DNA of 39,097 nt from Gemmatimonadaceae bacterium (GCA_017881685.1 JADGQR010000104.1:1-39097), one strand, 5' to 3'; shown: positions 1 through 8,878, counted from the stretch's first letter. Notes: generated by a model not told the origin, from the letters alone. Translations and numbers: made by a program.

Positions 1-141
1 TCAGGAGTGAACGTCGGTGAGACGGTTGTCGCATCCGCAACGTTCCTCGTCGATGCAGAATCGAACCTCGGCTCATCGCTTGGCGGAATGGGCGACATGC
101 CGGGCATGGACATCACGAAGCCAGACAAGAAGAAGGAGTGA
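1..141 (+). CDS. CusB-like RND efflux periplasmic adaptor, C-terminal end (partial)
   Basis: Reading frame 1 is open from the first base to a TGA at 139-141 and encodes 46 residues; it is not in the ORF track because its start lies outside the window. It contains GETVVASATFLVDAES, the typical last strand of HlyD/CusB-type adaptors of heavy-metal RND pumps, then a Met-rich tail (GGMGDMPGMD) and a charged end (KPDKKKE). Methionines are usual Cu(I)/Ag(I) ligands in these proteins. The gene runs directly into the CusA-like pump gene, whose ribosome-binding site lies inside its last codons, so the two are one operon. It would act as the periplasmic adaptor linking the inner-membrane pump to an outer-membrane channel encoded outside this window. 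Confidence 0.85.
   Translation, partial: SGVNVGETVVASATFLVDAESNLGSSLGGMGDMPGMDITKPDKKKE
131..138 (+). promoter_or_regulatory. Ribosome-binding site of the CusA-like gene
   Basis: AGAAGGAG lies 7 bases before the ATG at 146 and overlaps the last codons of the adaptor gene. It decides the start: the ORF-track start at 17 would add 43 residues (rich in Arg and Ser) unlike any RND protein, and these are only the adaptor gene read in another frame. Confidence 0.8.
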
Positions 142-145
142 GGCC

Positions 146-3100
146 ATGCTGAAGCGAATCATTGACCTCTCGGTAAGGAACAAGTTCATCGTCGGTCTCC
201 TCACGACCGCGGCGATCCTTGGCGGAGTGTGGGCTGTTCGGACGACTCCTCTCGAGGCGCTGCCCGACCTCAGCGACGTGCAGGTGATCGTGCAGGCGGA
301 TTACAACGAGCAGGGTCCGCGAATCGTCGAGGATCAGGTCACATATCCGATCGCGGCGGAGATGCTGAAGGTCCCGGGCGCGGCGTCAGTGCGCGGTTAC
401 TCCTTCTTCGGCGTCTCATTCGTCTACGTGATTTTCGAAGATGGTACCGATCTGTACTGGGCGCGATCGCGCGTGCTCGAGTATCTGAACGGGATCAAGG
501 CAAAGCTTCCGGCGACTGTCACGCCGACGCTCGGACCTGACGCGACGGGACTTGGATGGATTTATCAGTACGCAATCGAAGACACGACCGGCAGGCTTTC
601 ACTGGCTGATCTTCGCTCGATTCAGGATTGGCATCTTCGCTACGCGCTGACGTCCGTGCCCGGTGTGTCGGAAGTCGCGGCCATCGGCGGATTCGAGAAG
701 CAGTACCAGGTCGATATCGATCCGGCCAAGCTGCTCGCCTATCGCGTTCCTGTAACGAAAGTCCTCCAGGCGATCCAGAACGCCAACAACGACGTCGGTG
801 CGATGGTCATCGAGTTGTCCGAGCGTGAGCACATGGTGCGCGGGCTCGGCTACCTCCAAAGCATTTCCGACATCGAGAACGTCGTTGTCGGTGCAACCGC
901 ATCCGGAACACCGATCCGTGTTGCAGAGCTTGGCAGAGTCACTATTGGCCCCGCTGTTCGCAGAGGTGTTGCCGAGCTCGACGGTCGAGGCGACGCAGTC
1001 GGCGGAATAGTGGTGATGCGATTCGGCCAGAACGCTCTGACGACAATCGACCGCGTCAAGAAGAAACTCGAGGAGGTGAAGAGAACCCTCCCTCCCGGCG
1101 TCGTGATCACTCCCGTTTACGACCGAAGCAATCTCATCCTCGAGGCGATCAACACGCTCAAGGGGAAGCTTCTGGAGGAAACCATCGTCGTCGCTCTCGT
1201 GTGTCTGATCTTCCTGATGCACGCCCGGTCAGCTCTTGTTGCCGTGCTGACGCTTCCGATCGGCATTCTCATCGCCTTCATCGGCATGCGGCTCGTTGGA
1301 GTCGGTGCCGACATCATGTCGCTGGGAGGAATCGCCATAGCAATCGGAGCAATGATCGATGCGGCGATAGTGATGATCGAGAACATGCACAAGCATCTCG
1401 AGCGCGCGGTTGCGGAGAAAGACCGGGCCGGAGGAGTTTCGAGCAACGGCTCGTTCGACACCGGCCAGCTGAGTCTGGAAGAGCGGTGGACTGTCGTTGT
1501 CCGGGCATCGAAGGAAGTGGGCCCTGCCCTGTTTTTCTCGCTGCTCATCATCACCGTTTCATTCCTCCCGGTATTCACGCTCGGCGGTCAGGAAGGACGG
1601 CTGTTCAAGCCGCTCGCATTCACAAAGACATTCGCGATGGCGGCGGCGAGCCTTCTTTCAATAACTCTCGTCCCGGTTGCGATGGGTGTTTTCATTCGAG
1701 GCAGGATCCATCGAGAGAGGGCGAATCCGGTGAATCGCTTTCTGATGCGAGTGTATCGCCCGTTGATATCGCGAGTGCTCATGAATCGCTGGCCAGTGAT
1801 CGGTGCGGCCGCGGCTCTCGTGATTCTCACGTGGATACCGTGGAGCAGAATCGGCTCCGAATTCATGCCGCCTCTCGACGAAGGAACGATCCTCTTCATG
1901 CCGACGACACTTCCTGGAGTGAGTGTCGCGCGAGCAAGGGAAATCCTTCGCGTTCAGGATCAGATCCTCAAGTCGTTCCCCGAAGTCGAGCATGTGTGGG
2001 GCAAGGCCGGTCGAGCGACTACGGCAACTGATCCCGCGGGTCTCGACATGTTCGAGACGACGATCACACTCAAGCCGCGGAGCGAGTGGCGTCCCGGAAT
2101 GACTCAGGACAAGCTCGTCTCGCTCATGGATTCAGCGGTAAAGATGCCCGGCGTCGCAAATGCGTGGACGATGCCGATCAAGGGAAGAATCGACATGCTT
2201 GCGACAGGCATCCGCACGCCCGTCGGGATCAAGATCTTCGGCCCGGATCTGCCTGAGCTCGAACGTCTCGGAAAGGAAGTGGAAACAGCGCTGCAGAACG
2301 TCTCTGGAACCCGTAGCGTCTTCGCCGAGCGTGCGCAGTCGGGATACTATCTCGACATCGACATCGATCGCGCGGCCGCCGCGAGACACGGCCTCAACAT
2401 TCAGGATGTCCAGACGGTGATCGCCACAGCCATTGGTGGAATGACGATTACTCAGACAGTTGAAGGACGCGAGCGTTATGACGTCCGTGTTCGCTACCCG
2501 CAGGAGCTGCGCGACACTCCGGAAAAGCTTGCGGACGTCCTGGTGCCCGTCGCCCACGAGTCGTCAGGTGGATCGACAGATGCGACAATGGGCGCCCCGG
2601 GTTCTGCAGCTCCCGCGGCCAACGGCGGAGCTCAAGTGCCGCTCGGACAGATTGCCACGATTCGTAAAGTCGCCGGCCCGATGGTGATCAGAACTGAAGG
2701 TGCGGTTCCTACATCGTGGGTCTATGTGGATGTCGCAGGACGCGACATCGGAAGCTACGTGCGCGACGCGCAGCGGGTGGTAGAGCAGAACGTCGCGCTT
2801 CCCGAAGGCTACTCGATGGTTTGGAGCGGCCAGTACGAGTACATGCAGCGCGCGCGCGAACGCATGAAGCTGGTCATACCCGCGACGCTGGCGCTGATCT
2901 TCCTGCTCCTCTACTTCAATTTCAGAAGTGTCGGCGAATCGCTGATTGTGATGCTTTCGCTCCCGTTCGCTCTCGTCGGCGGAGTCTGGTTCATCTGGAT
3001 GCTTGGCTACAACTGGTCAGTCGCGGTTGCAATCGGGTTCATTGCTCTCGCAGGAGTCGCGGCAGAGACCGGTGTGATCATGCTCATATATCTCGATCAG

Positions 3101-3433
3101 GCGTGGAAGGCGCGTGCATTGAATGGGCGTCCGACACTGCGCGACCTCTATGACGCGATCATGGAAGGAGCTGTCGAGCGAGTGCGCCCGAAGATGATGA
3201 CAGTCACCGCCATCATGGGCGGCTTGCTCCCGATTCTTTGGGGAAGTGGAGCCGGCGCCAGCGTGATGCGCCGCATCGCTGCCCCGATGATCGGCGGAAT
3301 GGTCTCGAGCAGCGTACTGACACTGCTCGTGATACCTGCCATCTACGGATTATGGAAAGAGCGCGAGCTGGCTCGCTCAGCGGATCGATCAGTCGCAGCC
3401 ATGCCGGTCAATCCACTGCCGGCAGGAGGCTAA
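146..3433 (+). CDS. cusA: CusA-like heavy-metal (Cu(I)/Ag(I)) RND efflux pump
   Basis: This 1095-residue inner-membrane proton antiporter exports metal ions with the CusB-like adaptor encoded just upstream. The start at 146 gives MLKRIIDLSVRNKF, a normal RND N-terminus. The protein aligns by eye with E. coli CusA along its length. The proton-relay Asp is in GAMIDAAIVMIEN at residue 405, the relay Glu in AAETGV near 974 and the relay Lys in RPKMM near 1016. The three periplasmic methionines that bind Cu(I)/Ag(I) in CusA (573, 623, 672) have counterparts at about 585 (ILFMPTT), 635 (LDMFETT) and 684 (RIDMLATG), with the same 50 and 49 residue spacing. This points to monovalent copper or silver rather than zinc or cobalt. 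A short Gly/Ala/Ser-rich insertion lies near residues 810-830. Confidence 0.95.
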   Translation: MLKRIIDLSVRNKFIVGLLTTAAILGGVWAVRTTPLEALPDLSDVQVIVQADYNEQGPRIVEDQVTYPIAAEMLKVPGAASVRGYSFFGVSFVYVIFEDGTDLYWARSRVLEYLNGIKAKLPATVTPTLGPDATGLGWIYQYAIEDTTGRLSLADLRSIQDWHLRYALTSVPGVSEVAAIGGFEKQYQVDIDPAKLLAYRVPVTKVLQAIQNANNDVGAMVIELSEREHMVRGLGYLQSISDIENVVVGATASGTPIRVAELGRVTIGPAVRRGVAELDGRGDAVGGIVVMRFGQNALTTIDRVKKKLEEVKRTLPPGVVITPVYDRSNLILEAINTLKGKLLEETIVVALVCLIFLMHARSALVAVLTLPIGILIAFIGMRLVGVGADIMSLGGIAIAIGAMIDAAIVMIENMHKHLERAVAEKDRAGGVSSNGSFDTGQLSLEERWTVVVRASKEVGPALFFSLLIITVSFLPVFTLGGQEGRLFKPLAFTKTFAMAAASLLSITLVPVAMGVFIRGRIHRERANPVNRFLMRVYRPLISRVLMNRWPVIGAAAALVILTWIPWSRIGSEFMPPLDEGTILFMPTTLPGVSVARAREILRVQDQILKSFPEVEHVWGKAGRATTATDPAGLDMFETTITLKPRSEWRPGMTQDKLVSLMDSAVKMPGVANAWTMPIKGRIDMLATGIRTPVGIKIFGPDLPELERLGKEVETALQNVSGTRSVFAERAQSGYYLDIDIDRAAAARHGLNIQDVQTVIATAIGGMTITQTVEGRERYDVRVRYPQELRDTPEKLADVLVPVAHESSGGSTDATMGAPGSAAPAANGGAQVPLGQIATIRKVAGPMVIRTEGAVPTSWVYVDVAGRDIGSYVRDAQRVVEQNVALPEGYSMVWSGQYEYMQRARERMKLVIPATLALIFLLLYFNFRSVGESLIVMLSLPFALVGGVWFIWMLGYNWSVAVAIGFIALAGVAAETGVIMLIYLDQAWKARALNGRPTLRDLYDAIMEGAVERVRPKMMTVTAIMGGLLPILWGSGAGASVMRRIAAPMIGGMVSSSVLTLLVIPAIYGLWKERELARSADRSVAAMPVNPLPAGG

Positions 3434-3567
3434 TGGAGAAATCGGGTTTCCCCTGACGGTCTCACAGACATTCCCTTATCCCAACGTGGTACGGCGCCGG
3501 TCATTGTTCAAGAATCGCTCCGCCAACCGGCGCGACGATTGTGAATTGAACCGGCGAGGGGAGATAC

Positions 3568-4899
3568 ATGACGATCGCTTCTGCAACTTCTCAGTTGGCC
3601 CGACCGCTCTTCGCCGACCGTGTGGCGATGATCGACACCGAAAACGCGTTCAAGGTCGGGCCCTTCATCAAGGAAGTCGAAGACGCAGGCCACAAAGTGG
3701 TGAAGTGCAACCTCGGCGAGCCGGATTTTCCTCTTCCCCGTCATATCGCCGAGGAGGTCAAGCGTCAGATCGACAACGACATGACGCACTACAACGACCC
3801 TCAGGGAATCCTGCCGCTTCGACAGGCAATCGCCCGAACGATGGGGGAAGACCGCGGACTCGATATCAATCCCAACCGCGTCGTTGTTTTTCCCGGCGCC
3901 AAGCCACCGATCGGATTCTCACAGCAGACATACTGCAATGCAGGCGACGAAGTCATCTATCCAAGCCCGGGATTCCCGATTTACGAATCGTTCGTTCGCT
4001 ACATCGGCGCTTCGGCTGTCCCGCTGCACCTCGAAGAAAAGTCGGGCTTCAGCTTTTCAGGTGCCGACCTCGCACGTCTCATCACAGATCGCACAAAGCT
4101 CATCTATCTGAACTTTCCCTCGAATCCAACCGGCGGCGTGGCCTCCCGTGCCGAGCTCGAGGACATCGCTCGTGTGATTCTTTCGAATACTTCGCCAGAA
4201 GTCAGGGTGTACTCGGACGAAGTCTACGAGCGGATCCTCTTTGACGGCGAAAAGCACGTCTCGATCGCATCCCTTCCCGGAATGGAAGAGCGAACGATTC
4301 TTGTCTCCGGAGTCTCGAAGTCCTATTCGTGGACAGGGGGAAGAGTCGGCTGGGCGGTATTCCCGACCGCCGAAGAAGCAGCGGTGTTCAAGAATCTGAA
4401 CATCAACTACTTCTCGTGCATTCCCGCCTACAACCAGATGGGCGCGAAGGTCGCGCTCGAGTCTCCCGAAAGCGCTATCTCCACTGGCGAAATGGTGAGT
4501 GCGTTCTCGAAGCGGCGTGACTTCGTCGTCGATGCGCTCAACTCGATCGAAGGCATCCACTGCCAGAAGCCGAAAGGTGCTTTCTACGTCTTCCCGAACA
4601 TCGGAGGCGTCTGCGAGAACATCGGTGCCGTCGAGGCGTATGCCGCGCTGCCGCCATCGGTACGCGATCTGACAACACCATCGACGCTTTTTCAGCTCTT
4701 CCTTCTCTTCAGGCATCACGTTGCAACGCTCGACAGAAAATCATTCGGACGAATTGGAAGCGAGGGAAAGCATTACCTGCGGCTTTCGATCGCGACATCC
4801 AAAGAGCAGCTCGAGCTGGGGATGCAGCGCATCGCCGATGCAAGCCGCGACGTCGACGGATTCCGCACGTACGTGAGAGAAGGAAAACACCTCTACTAA
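3568..4899 (+). CDS. Class I/II pyridoxal-phosphate aminotransferase
   Basis: This 443-residue cytoplasmic fold-type I enzyme moves an amino group between an amino acid and a 2-oxo acid. The PLP residues are recognisable: Asn186 in FPSNPTGG, Asp217 and Tyr220 in YSDEVYERI, and the Schiff-base Lys251 in SGVSKSYSWTGG. The C-terminal LRLSIA motif supplies the Arg that usually binds the substrate carboxylate. It resembles aspartate/aromatic aminotransferases of subgroup I-alpha but is somewhat longer, with an extra stretch (VRDLTTPSTLFQLFLLFRHH) before the final domain. A GAGGGGAG ribosome site precedes the ATG. The transketolase-like gene starts 18 bases after the stop, so the two are probably co-transcribed. 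Substrate specificity cannot be told from sequence alone. Confidence 0.9.
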   Translation: MTIASATSQLARPLFADRVAMIDTENAFKVGPFIKEVEDAGHKVVKCNLGEPDFPLPRHIAEEVKRQIDNDMTHYNDPQGILPLRQAIARTMGEDRGLDINPNRVVVFPGAKPPIGFSQQTYCNAGDEVIYPSPGFPIYESFVRYIGASAVPLHLEEKSGFSFSGADLARLITDRTKLIYLNFPSNPTGGVASRAELEDIARVILSNTSPEVRVYSDEVYERILFDGEKHVSIASLPGMEERTILVSGVSKSYSWTGGRVGWAVFPTAEEAAVFKNLNINYFSCIPAYNQMGAKVALESPESAISTGEMVSAFSKRRDFVVDALNSIEGIHCQKPKGAFYVFPNIGGVCENIGAVEAYAALPPSVRDLTTPSTLFQLFLLFRHHVATLDRKSFGRIGSEGKHYLRLSIATSKEQLELGMQRIADASRDVDGFRTYVREGKHLY

Positions 4900-4917
4900 C
4901 GCCAAGAGGGCATTGCT

Positions 4918-7326
4918 TTGACAATCGCATTGGAACCGACCTACAGTCCCCAGGCTGCTGCGCCAACTTCACGTTTTGGCTCGCGACGCGGGGTGTGGAT
5001 CGACATCAGTGAAGAGCCCTCGCTCCCGCTGAGCGCGCAGGAGATCGAGGCATTCGAGACGCTGGATCTGATTTACAGATCGGTCTGCGCGATGGTCTAC
5101 AACTACGTACCGACGTCGGGTCATCCAGGCGGCTCGGTGTCCTCCGGCCGATTCGTATCGGCGCTTCTCTTCGACGCGATGGACTACGACTTCTCGCGTC
5201 CGCTGAGCGAAGAAGCAGACATCATCTCCTACGCTGCCGGACACAAGGCACTCGGCCTCTATTCAATGTGGGCGCTTCGAAACGAGATTGTTCGGCTCGT
5301 CGCACCGGAGATGCTTCCAACCGACATCGCATTTCAGCTTCGCCTCGAGGATCTGTTGGGTTTCAGGCGAAATCCCGCCGGACCTGCGCCGCTTGCCGCT
5401 GCATTCAAGTCGAAAGCGCTCGACGGTCACCCCACTCCCGCCACTCCGTTCGTGCGCCTTTCGACGGGAGCATCGGGAGTCGGCCTCGCTTCGTCGATCG
5501 GACTGGCGATCGCAGCGGCTGACACGTTCCACGAGGATTCGCCGCGCGTTCACATAGTTGAAGGAGAGGGTGGACTTACCCCTGGTCGCGTTGCCGAAGC
5601 GTTAGCGGCGGCCGGCACTGCTTCGTTGAAAAACGTCTTCGTCCATCTCGACTGGAATCAGTCATCGATCGACTCGGATCACGTCACGCGAGAGGGCGAC
5701 GTTCCGGGTGACTACGTGCAGTGGACGCCGTGCGAGCTTTTCTACCTCCACGACTGGAATGTCATCTACGTTCCCGACGGCACGAGCTTCCAGCAGATAG
5801 TCGGGGCGCAGAGACGGGCTATGAGCCTCGACAATGGGCAGCCGACCGCAATCGTGTACCGAACGACGAAAGGCTGGCGCTACGGAATCGAAGGCCGTGC
5901 ATCTCACGGCGCCGGCCACAAGCTCTGTGCAGCGGGATTCCAGCAGGCGCTGGAGCCTCTCGTGTCGAAGACTGGGAGACAGCTTCCGATGTGCGAGCCC
6001 GATCATCAGCGATGCGCCGGCGGATCGACCTCCGAGATCGTCGAGCAGTGTTTCTGGGAATCCCTTTCGACAGTGAGGCACGTTCTTGAGGCGAATCACC
6101 TTGTCGTGACACGCATGTCGGAGCGCATCATCGCTTCACGCGAGCGTCTGTACAAGCGTCAGCGACAGGTCGCACCGAGCTCGCCGCGTGTCGCGCGAGT
6201 GTTCGCTGCTGCGCGATCGCGAACGACGCCAGAGTCGCTCGTGCTTTCGGCAGGCGCGAACATAACGCTGCGCGGCCAGCTCGGAAAAGTTCTCGGATAT
6301 CTGAACAAGGAGAGCAACGGCGCGCTTCTCATCTCCGCTGCAGACCTGCTTGGCTCGACAAGCATCAATGAAGCTGTCGCTGGATTTCCTGGCGGCTACT
6401 TCAACATGCAATCGAACCCCGGATCGAGAACTCTCTCAACCGGCGGAATCTGCGAAGACGCGATGTCGGGAATTCTTTCGGGAATTTCCAGCTTCGGTCA
6501 CCACATCGGAGCAGGGTCTTCGTACGCAGCATTCCTCGCACCACTCGGACACATCGCGGCCCGCCTCCACGCAATTGGAAATCAGGCGCGCCAGTCACTC
6601 GACCCAAGCCCGTACCGGCCATTCATTCTCGTATGTGGTCATGCGGGACTGAAGACCGGTGAAGATGGACCCACTCATGCTGATCCTCAGCCGCTGCAGC
6701 TCTTGCAGGAAAACTTCCCGAAGGGCGCGATGGTCACACTCACGCCGTGGGATCCGCAGGAAATATGGCCGCTGATGGCAGCCGCCCTCCGGGCGTCGCC
6801 CGCGATCATCGCGCCGTTCGTCAGTCGTCCATCTGAGACTGTTCCCGACAGAAAGGCCCTCGGCTTCGCTCCGGCGTCTGAAGCAGCGCGTGGTGTCTAT
6901 AAGCTCCGCAGTGCCGCCGGAAGGAGTGACGGTGCGGTCGTCATTCAGGAATCAGGCGTCGCGTATGCATTCGTCGAGCAGACTCTTCCGTTGCTCGAGA
7001 GAACGGGAATCGATCTCGACGTCTACTATGTAGCGAGCGCCGAGCTGTTCGATCTCCTTCCCCAGGCGGAGCAGGACAAGATCTTCCCGGAGAGCGTTGC
7101 ACAGCGCGCGATGGGACTCACCGGCTTCACGATGCCGACGATGTACCGCTGGATCCGGTCGGATCTTGGCAGGTCGCACACGCTGCATCCTTTCTCACAC
7201 AACAAGTATCCGGGAAGCGGACCGGGCGCGCGCGTGATCTCGGAAGCGGGACTCGACGGCGATGCTCAGCTCGCCGCGATCATCGATTACGTGAACGCGC
7301 GAAAGCCGCGGGCATCGCACCACTAG
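4918..7326 (+). CDS. Transketolase-like thiamine-diphosphate enzyme
   Basis: This 802-residue ThDP-dependent enzyme has transketolase architecture: an N-terminal ThDP-binding domain (about 40-350), a pyrimidine-binding domain (about 430-620) and a C-terminal transketolase domain. PTSGHPGGSVSSG is the transketolase N-terminal signature. ICEDAMSGILSG carries the Glu expected to activate the cofactor. The diphosphate motif is present but altered: GEG at 216-218 instead of GDG, with the matching Asn at 247. The start is TTG behind AAGAGGG, just after the aminotransferase. Ordinary transketolases are nearer 650-680 residues, so this is a long variant, with extra sequence around 350-430 (including CEPDHQRCAGG). 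The substrate is unknown; a donor linked to the aminotransferase product is possible but unproven. Confidence 0.85.
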   Translation: MTIALEPTYSPQAAAPTSRFGSRRGVWIDISEEPSLPLSAQEIEAFETLDLIYRSVCAMVYNYVPTSGHPGGSVSSGRFVSALLFDAMDYDFSRPLSEEADIISYAAGHKALGLYSMWALRNEIVRLVAPEMLPTDIAFQLRLEDLLGFRRNPAGPAPLAAAFKSKALDGHPTPATPFVRLSTGASGVGLASSIGLAIAAADTFHEDSPRVHIVEGEGGLTPGRVAEALAAAGTASLKNVFVHLDWNQSSIDSDHVTREGDVPGDYVQWTPCELFYLHDWNVIYVPDGTSFQQIVGAQRRAMSLDNGQPTAIVYRTTKGWRYGIEGRASHGAGHKLCAAGFQQALEPLVSKTGRQLPMCEPDHQRCAGGSTSEIVEQCFWESLSTVRHVLEANHLVVTRMSERIIASRERLYKRQRQVAPSSPRVARVFAAARSRTTPESLVLSAGANITLRGQLGKVLGYLNKESNGALLISAADLLGSTSINEAVAGFPGGYFNMQSNPGSRTLSTGGICEDAMSGILSGISSFGHHIGAGSSYAAFLAPLGHIAARLHAIGNQARQSLDPSPYRPFILVCGHAGLKTGEDGPTHADPQPLQLLQENFPKGAMVTLTPWDPQEIWPLMAAALRASPAIIAPFVSRPSETVPDRKALGFAPASEAARGVYKLRSAAGRSDGAVVIQESGVAYAFVEQTLPLLERTGIDLDVYYVASAELFDLLPQAEQDKIFPESVAQRAMGLTGFTMPTMYRWIRSDLGRSHTLHPFSHNKYPGSGPGARVISEAGLDGDAQLAAIIDYVNARKPRASHH

Positions 7327-7332
7327 AAGAAG

Positions 7333-7366
7333 TCGCGCGCAGATATCTGCGCGCGATTTCTCTTTT
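7333..7366 (+). terminator. Rho-independent terminator after the transketolase-like gene
   Basis: TCGCGCGCAGAT and ATCTGCGCGCGA form a perfect 24-base palindrome (7333-7356) followed by TTTCTCTTTT. It begins 6 bases after the stop of the transketolase-like gene and ends just before the stop of the convergent minus-strand gene. The A-rich left flank (GAAGAAG) may give weaker termination in the other direction. Confidence 0.85.
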
Positions 7367-7367
7367 G

Positions 7368-7880
7368 CTACTCCCCGCCTTCGGGCCCCGGTGGTCGCTG
7401 GCTCCGAGGCTCGATGACTGCTGCGTCAGCGGCCGTGGCACCGGGACGCACTTCGGTGTGGCGGATCTGTCCACCAAGCAGGGCCGTGTAGACAAATGCG
7501 CCGCTGACGAATGCGGTGGCGGCGAACATGACTACCGATGCACTGGTTGGAACGGGCTTGTTACGCCACTTTATAAGCGCGCCAAGCGCGAGAACACCGA
7601 GAACGCCGCCAAGCAGATAGGCCTTGTCGCCCATCTCTTCGTGATCGTGAATGATTTCCCGCTTTACTCCGGGAAATCCGCGAATCGCGTCTTGGGCCGA
7701 ATCACCGCTGAGGTCTGCAGTTGCGCCTGCGATGGCGCTGCCGATGATGACAACAAAGGCCGTACGCCGAAGAACATCCGGGGACGTAAACCACGACGCG
7801 ACAAGCAGCGCCAGTGCGAAAAGCGATCCGAAGATCGGCGCGTGGTTTACCAGCAAATGAATGTGTGCGCCTGAGAGCAT
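7368..7880 (-). CDS. Small polytopic membrane protein with His-rich N-terminus
   Basis: A 170-residue protein with about four hydrophobic segments. The N-terminus is MLSGAHIHLLVNHAPIFGSL and a loop reads IHDHEEMGDKAY, so several histidines lie close to the membrane. This resembles DUF2231-type membrane proteins in spirit (His-Pro in the first helix), but I cannot assign it firmly. The ORF-track start is a TTG at 7919; the in-frame ATG at 7880 gives a more natural N-terminus, although neither has a strong ribosome site. The C-terminus is Pro- and Gly-rich (QRPPGPEGGE) and probably disordered. It is divergent from the COG4705-like gene and converges on the terminator of the transketolase-like gene. 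Function unknown. Confidence 0.7.
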   Translation of the reverse strand: MLSGAHIHLLVNHAPIFGSLFALALLVASWFTSPDVLRRTAFVVIIGSAIAGATADLSGDSAQDAIRGFPGVKREIIHDHEEMGDKAYLLGGVLGVLALGALIKWRNKPVPTSASVVMFAATAFVSGAFVYTALLGGQIRHTEVRPGATAADAAVIEPRSQRPPGPEGGE

Positions 7881-7964
7881 GAGTGTTGGTTGTTGAGTTA
7901 ATGCCGCGATGCTGCGCAAAACATGCCACCGCCTCGCGGGCGACGGAAGTCATTCCTGTCACTC

Positions 7965-7979
7965 GGCACGCACCGTGCC
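7965..7979 (+). promoter_or_regulatory. Short perfect hairpin in the leader of the COG4705-like gene
   Basis: GGCACG-CAC-CGTGCC lies 13 bases before the ATG at 7993. It could be an operator or a leader stem near the ribosome site. Such short repeats also arise by chance in GC-rich DNA. Confidence 0.3.
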
Positions 7980-7992
7980 TGAGAAACCCTCC

Positions 7993-8814
7993 ATGGAATA
8001 TTCTGCCTTGAATAACCCCTTCAATGTGAAATCGGACCAATTGAGCTCCGATGGGTTCGACGCCCTGAGCAAAGTGCCTCAGATCACGATCGCATTCTGG
8101 ATCGTAAAGGTTCTCGCCACCACCCTGGGAGAGACCGGCGGCGACGCGCTATCGATGACGCTGAAACTTGGCTACGCGGTAAGCACGTTGATCTTCCTCG
8201 CGTTCTTCATCGTCACTCTCGTGATGCAGGTGGGATCGAAACACTACCATCCAGTGCTCTACTGGGCGGTGGTAGTGGCGACCACCACCGTGGGAACGAC
8301 CACGTCGGATTATTTCGACCGCACGCTCGGATTGGGCTATGTAAAGTCTTCGGCCATCCTTTTTTCCCTCGTATTGCTCGTGCTCGTCATCTGGCGATAC
8401 ACGACGGGAGCGATCGCAGCCGATCACATCACGACCCGGAAGAACGAGATCTTCTACTGGATGACAATTCTCGTCTCCAACACCCTCGGCACAGCTCTCG
8501 GAGATTTTGTTGCCGATACCTCGGGAATCGGGTTTGAGAAAGGTGCGCTCGTGTTTGCGGTGTTGATCGCAATCGTCGCCGCGCTGCATTTCTTCACTGA
8601 CCTTCCCGAAGCAGTACTGTTCTGGGCCGCGTACGTCCTCACTCGCCCGCTCGGAGCGACTCTCGGTGACACGCTGACCAAACCTCACGTCCAGGGTGGC
8701 CTCAACCTCGGCCGATTCACCTCTTCGTTTGTAATGGCGGTGGCAATGGTGCTCATCATTGCGCTCTCGCGACTTCGCCATCGCGTACCAAAACCCGAAG
8801 CCGCCCCGGCCTGA
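7993..8814 (+). CDS. COG4705-family integral membrane protein with four internal repeats
   Basis: A 273-residue protein, mostly hydrophobic, with about eight membrane segments. I recognise it as the uncharacterised family COG4705 from KVPQITIAFWIVKVLATTLGETGGDALS. The sequence repeats four times: TTLGETGGDALSMTLKLGY, TTVGTTTSDYFDRTLGLGY, NTLGTALGDFVADTSGIGF and RPLGATLGDTLTKPHVQGG. Each has a TxG....(S/G)D core at the end of a helix, suggesting a fourfold pseudo-symmetric membrane fold with a ring of aspartates. The chosen ATG at 7993 gives MEYSALNNPF; the ORF-track start at 7909 adds 28 unlikely residues. A role in ion or small-solute transport is only an inference from the repeated polar motif. 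Confidence 0.85.
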   Translation: MEYSALNNPFNVKSDQLSSDGFDALSKVPQITIAFWIVKVLATTLGETGGDALSMTLKLGYAVSTLIFLAFFIVTLVMQVGSKHYHPVLYWAVVVATTTVGTTTSDYFDRTLGLGYVKSSAILFSLVLLVLVIWRYTTGAIAADHITTRKNEIFYWMTILVSNTLGTALGDFVADTSGIGFEKGALVFAVLIAIVAALHFFTDLPEAVLFWAAYVLTRPLGATLGDTLTKPHVQGGLNLGRFTSSFVMAVAMVLIIALSRLRHRVPKPEAAPA

Positions 8815-8823
8815 TCGAAACGC

Positions 8824-8878
8824 GATAGCCACAGCGAGCAGCATATCAGGTATTCCCTGAGGACATTTCCGGGCTATC
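8824..8878. repeat. Nested inverted repeat between the COG4705-like and TonB-receptor genes
   Basis: GATAGCC (8824-8830) pairs with GGCTATC (8872-8878), and inside it TCAGG (8846-8850) pairs with CCTGA (8856-8860). It lacks a T-tract, so it is not a standard terminator. The 222-base gap 8815-9036 otherwise shows no gene and no riboswitch motif that I recognise. Confidence 0.35.

Noticed and set aside
17-145. N-terminal extension of the CusA ORF from 17
   Set aside because: It is the adaptor gene read in another frame; a ribosome site precedes ATG 146 and the family N-terminus begins there.
599-1222. 207-residue minus-strand ORF
   Set aside because: It is antisense to the CusA-like gene, with no domain and a composition of frame-shadow type.
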